In this document: positions 62,119 to 64,000 of the stretch, in pieces | How positions within the stretch are numbered: position 1 is the first letter of the stretch | Layout: each line of letters begins with the position of its first letter | Origin: Aequorivita vladivostokensis | GTDB lineage: Bacteria; Bacteroidota; Bacteroidia; Flavobacteriales; Flavobacteriaceae | NCBI RefSeq assembly: GCF_000952855.1 | Contig: NZ_JSVU01000003.1 | Coordinates: 310,001 to 374,000 of the forward strand | Reading direction: 5' to 3' | DNA: 64,000 nt | Position numbers and translations under genes: made by a program | The notes under the pieces: model-generated | Seen by the model: only the letters and a program-made list of their open reading frames with translations | What the model was told of the DNA's origin: nothing | The model's database searches: none

Positions 62119-62604
62119 ATGAATATCAAAGTATTACTTACGCTACTTATTTTAATTCCGCTGACTTTCTCCTGCAAAAACACCAAAGAGCCCGAAGCGG
62201 AGCCGATAGTCCCCACTGATACCAAAGCCACGATGGAATACAATGAAAACAGGCTAGATAGCATTCCCGCCAATCGTGAATTTTCCGGCGCTTTTAAAGG
62301 AAGCGGAAGCGAGCCTTTTTGGAGCGTTACGCTGGATGCTGATAAAATTCTGTTTGAATCGGCGGATGCAGATCTAAAATCGTTTACCGCACCCCTCACA
62401 AATCCTGAAATTTCTGGTAATTCCACAACGTTTACCGCCGACCAAAAAGACGGAATCATAAAAGTGACGCTACTTGAAGAGAAATGCACAGGGGCAATGA
62501 ACGGTATAGAAATGACACATAAGGTGAAGGTTTCCCTAAAATTAAAGAACGATAAAGATTTCAGAAATTTTGAAGGTTGTGGTGCTTATGAAGAATGGAA
62601 GTAA
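62119..62604 (+). CDS. Lipoprotein with a COG3650-like domain
   Basis: 161 aa. Lipoprotein signal MNIKVLLTLLILIPLTFSC (C19). The body has GSEPFWSVTLDADKI (about 70-84), a Cys in EEKCTGAMNG (about 121-130) and GCGAYEEWK at the end, the pattern of COG3650-like envelope lipoproteins (FxGxGxEPFW...GCG). Function unknown. Confidence 0.78.
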   Translation: MNIKVLLTLLILIPLTFSCKNTKEPEAEPIVPTDTKATMEYNENRLDSIPANREFSGAFKGSGSEPFWSVTLDADKILFESADADLKSFTAPLTNPEISGNSTTFTADQKDGIIKVTLLEEKCTGAMNGIEMTHKVKVSLKLKNDKDFRNFEGCGAYEEWK

Positions 62605-62616
62605 AAATTTATCAAT

Positions 62617-62973
62617 ATGACCCAGGTAGAAACCTATATTGATTCATTCCCATTAAATACTAAAGAAAAGCTTTGCAAATTAAGGATGATGATAAAAGAA
62701 TGGGTGCCAATGGCCGAAGAAACCATCAGTTATGGGATGCCCGCGTTCAAACTCCACGGAAAATCTTTGGTATATTTTGCTGGCTATAAAAACCATATCG
62801 GATTTTACGCGCTTCCTTCTGGGAATGATGCTTTTCAAAAAGAACTTTCAAACTATAAAACCGGCAAGGGTTCTATACAGTTTCCCCTTTCGGAGGAATT
62901 ACCGTGGCAATTGATTGAAAAGATTGTAAAATATAGAAAAACCGAAGTGGAATCCAATAAAAAATCGCCATAG
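62617..62973 (+). CDS. DUF1801 / YdhG-like protein
   Basis: 118 aa. MTQVETYIDSFPL, EETISYGMPAFKLHGKSLVYFAGYKNHIGFY (split about 34-60) and GKGSIQFPLSEELPWQLI are characteristic of DUF1801 (iron-chaperone-like YdhG fold). Starts 12 nt after the lipoprotein gene. Its stop codon is inside the stem of the terminator. Confidence 0.82.
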   Translation: MTQVETYIDSFPLNTKEKLCKLRMMIKEWVPMAEETISYGMPAFKLHGKSLVYFAGYKNHIGFYALPSGNDAFQKELSNYKTGKGSIQFPLSEELPWQLIEKIVKYRKTEVESNKKSP

Positions 62974-62998
62974 AACCGTAAGCGCTATGGCGATTTTT
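62960..62998. terminator. Terminator hairpin after the DUF1801 gene
   Basis: 14-bp perfect stem (62960-62973 with 62985-62998) with 11-nt loop and T5 on the plus strand, A-rich on the other side; can serve both this gene and the minus-strand microprotein. Confidence 0.8.
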
Positions 62999-63011
62999 GA
63001 TACTTGTTTTT

Positions 63012-63155
63012 TTAAGCCGTATCCCTTGGCTGATGTTTTTCCTTTCTTTCCTTTTCCTGATAATTAATATCCTTTCCTTGCGTGGCACTCTTGTTTATAG
63101 CCTGCTCTTTTTTACTTTGTTTTTCCTTTTCCAAATTTTTTTCGTTCTTTTCCAT
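63012..63155 (-). CDS. 47-aa highly charged microprotein
   Basis: Reads MEKNEKNLEKEKQSKKEQAI, then NKSATQGKDINYQEKERKEK, ending HQPRDTA: almost entirely Lys/Glu/Gln, predicted disordered. It lies in the 260-bp space between the DUF421 and DUF1801 genes, and codon choice is AT-rich like real genes here. No family; may be a stress-type small protein or a chance frame. Confidence 0.45.
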   Translation of the reverse strand: MEKNEKNLEKEKQSKKEQAINKSATQGKDINYQEKERKEKHQPRDTA

Positions 63156-63233
63156 AATTTCTATATTTTTTGTTGAAGTGATAAATTACACAACAATTGG
63201 CAGGCAATCAAATTTTTAGAACGGAATTAACAC

Positions 63234-63755
63234 TTAGCGTCCCACGTCCTCCAGCAGCCAATCCTCTATTTCCACATCATCGTCCTTTGTGTGGAGCACC
63301 GCAATATCACCGGTACATTCAAAGATTACCGCTCTTACTTGTGAGAGTTCAAGTACATTTGCCTCCCGCAATTTGGAGCGAAGATCGGCTTCAGTGACGC
63401 GGGCCTTTTTCAAATTTTCGTGAAGTATCTCTTCCCCGTCCATCAAAAGCATCGGTTGGTTGTCTATTAGTTTCTGAACAATGCTAAAACGTCTCAGCAT
63501 CGCTACCGAAATCTGTAGCAAATATACCGCAGCCAGACCCACAGCGCCCTGCAATAAGCTAACGGACTTGGACAAGATGGTCGTGGCGATTACGGACCCT
63601 ATTGCAACCGTCATAGCAAAGTCAAAACTGCTCATTTTTGAAAAACTTCGTTTGCCAGCCAGTCGGGTAAATAGAATTGTGGCGATGTAAATTCCGATTG
63701 CCGTTAAAACAATAGCAATCAGGGAGGCGGTGGATGCTTCAAACCATTTTATCAT
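63234..63755 (-). CDS. DUF421 (YetF-like) membrane protein
   Basis: 173 aa. Three N-terminal membrane helices (about 10-30, 44-62, 68-86) with GKRSFSKMSSFDFAMTVAIG, the DUF421 signature, and a cytoplasmic domain (about 95-173, IDNQPMLLMDGEEILHENL). Resembles Bacillus YetF/YrbG; role unknown, associated with spore/stress proteins. Confidence 0.88.
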   Translation of the reverse strand: MIKWFEASTASLIAIVLTAIGIYIATILFTRLAGKRSFSKMSSFDFAMTVAIGSVIATTILSKSVSLLQGAVGLAAVYLLQISVAMLRRFSIVQKLIDNQPMLLMDGEEILHENLKKARVTEADLRSKLREANVLELSQVRAVIFECTGDIAVLHTKDDDVEIEDWLLEDVGR

Positions 63756-63787
63756 TTTGGTAATTTTTTTTAATTAAAAGTATTTAT

Positions 63788-64000
63788 TTATCTGTTGAAT
63801 TTATAATATTCCAAATAAGGATGGGGCGTTTTATTGATGGAATGCACAATTGCGTCCATTCCCATAACGCTGAAGGTAATGCCATTTCCGCCAAAACCTA
63901 ATATATAATGTTCATTCTTTTTAGGCTCCGGTTTTCCGAAATATGGCAGACCATCCTTTGTCTCTCCAAATGTGCCTGCCCAAGAGTAATCCATCACAAA
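63788..64000 (-). CDS. FAD-dependent oxidoreductase, C-terminal part (runs off the window)
   Basis: Only the last ~70 codons are in the window. YSWAGTFGETKDGLPYFGK and HYILGFGGNGITFSVMG match the C-terminus of DAO-family (glycine/D-amino-acid oxidase-like) flavoproteins. The N-terminal FAD domain lies beyond the right edge. The gene is on the minus strand. Confidence 0.8.
   Translation of the reverse strand, partial: FVMDYSWAGTFGETKDGLPYFGKPEPKKNEHYILGFGGNGITFSVMGMDAIVHSINKTPHPYLEYYKFNR

Noticed and set aside
62873-63088. 71-codon minus-strand frame
   Set aside because: It overlaps the DUF1801 gene end and terminator, and lacks protein-like content; the 47-aa frame is in a different register.

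Overview
The window reads as chromosomal DNA of a member of the Bacteroidota, most likely family Flavobacteriaceae; I cannot name the genus. The evidence is the AT-rich base composition, TAnnTTTG-type -7 promoter elements in place of E. coli-like -10 boxes, weak Shine-Dalgarno signals, a lepB with an extra N-terminal membrane domain, a CusA-TolC fusion, DUF5683 next to parAB, and intergenic palindromes of kinds I associate with flavobacteria. Gene density is high, nearly everything is ordinary chromosomal gene content, and I see no prophage, insertion sequence, CRISPR array, rRNA or tRNA.

Layout. 0.1-6.5 kb: a complete type I restriction-modification system (hsdR, hsdM, hsdS, minus strand). 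6.7-10.3 kb: HU-like protein, AHSA1 protein, membrane protein, DHFR-like reductase and a cupin. 10.3-17.0 kb: a repeat-rich gap, then a CusB/CzcB adaptor lipoprotein, a CusA-type RND pump fused to its TolC partner, and two small proteins. 17.1-27.7 kb: a sulfide/respiration block: sulfide:quinone oxidoreductase, a small membrane protein, cydB, cydA, (upp on the plus strand), a persulfide-dioxygenase-like MBL/rhodanese protein, 1-Cys peroxiredoxin, TauE/SafE exporter, TPMT-like methyltransferase, a c-type cytochrome lipoprotein and a Crp/Fnr regulator. 27.8-30.3 kb: mlaEFD lipid transport. 30.5-36.8 kb: patatin, exonuclease III, membrane proteins, an outer-membrane barrel and a Ca2+-type P-ATPase. 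36.9-40.5 kb: a biotin-dependent acyl-CoA carboxylase operon. 40.6-47.7 kb: a PQQ-type sugar dehydrogenase, lepB, dapB, DUF5683, parB, parA and an SDR. 47.9-51.8 kb: a three-gene DUF1704 peptidase / ATP-grasp ligase / AstE-AspA hydrolase operon. 51.9-64 kb: housekeeping genes (aldehyde dehydrogenase, GNAT, DEAD-box helicase, rdgB, trmH-like, sirtuin, DUF421 and others), ending in a truncated FAD oxidoreductase.

The strongest observation is a regulon readable directly from the sequence. Five minus-strand promoters in the sulfide/respiration block (sqr, cydAB, peroxiredoxin, tauE, cytochrome c) each carry a GTAAC-N4-GTTAC palindrome (one copy has a single mismatch) exactly 22 nt upstream of a TAnnTTTG-like -7 element. 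Every unit is 44 bp long with identical spacing, the arrangement expected for class II activation by a Crp/Fnr protein. A Crp/Fnr gene with a C77/C83-C84 cysteine cluster and a recognition helix unlike that of FNR lies next to the cytochrome gene. I infer a Crp-family regulator that induces a sulfide-oxidising and sulfide-tolerant respiratory module. A second candidate system is the DUF1704/ATP-grasp/AstE trio, which pairs a predicted ligase with two predicted removal enzymes, in the way eukaryotic tubulin C-terminal tails are modified.
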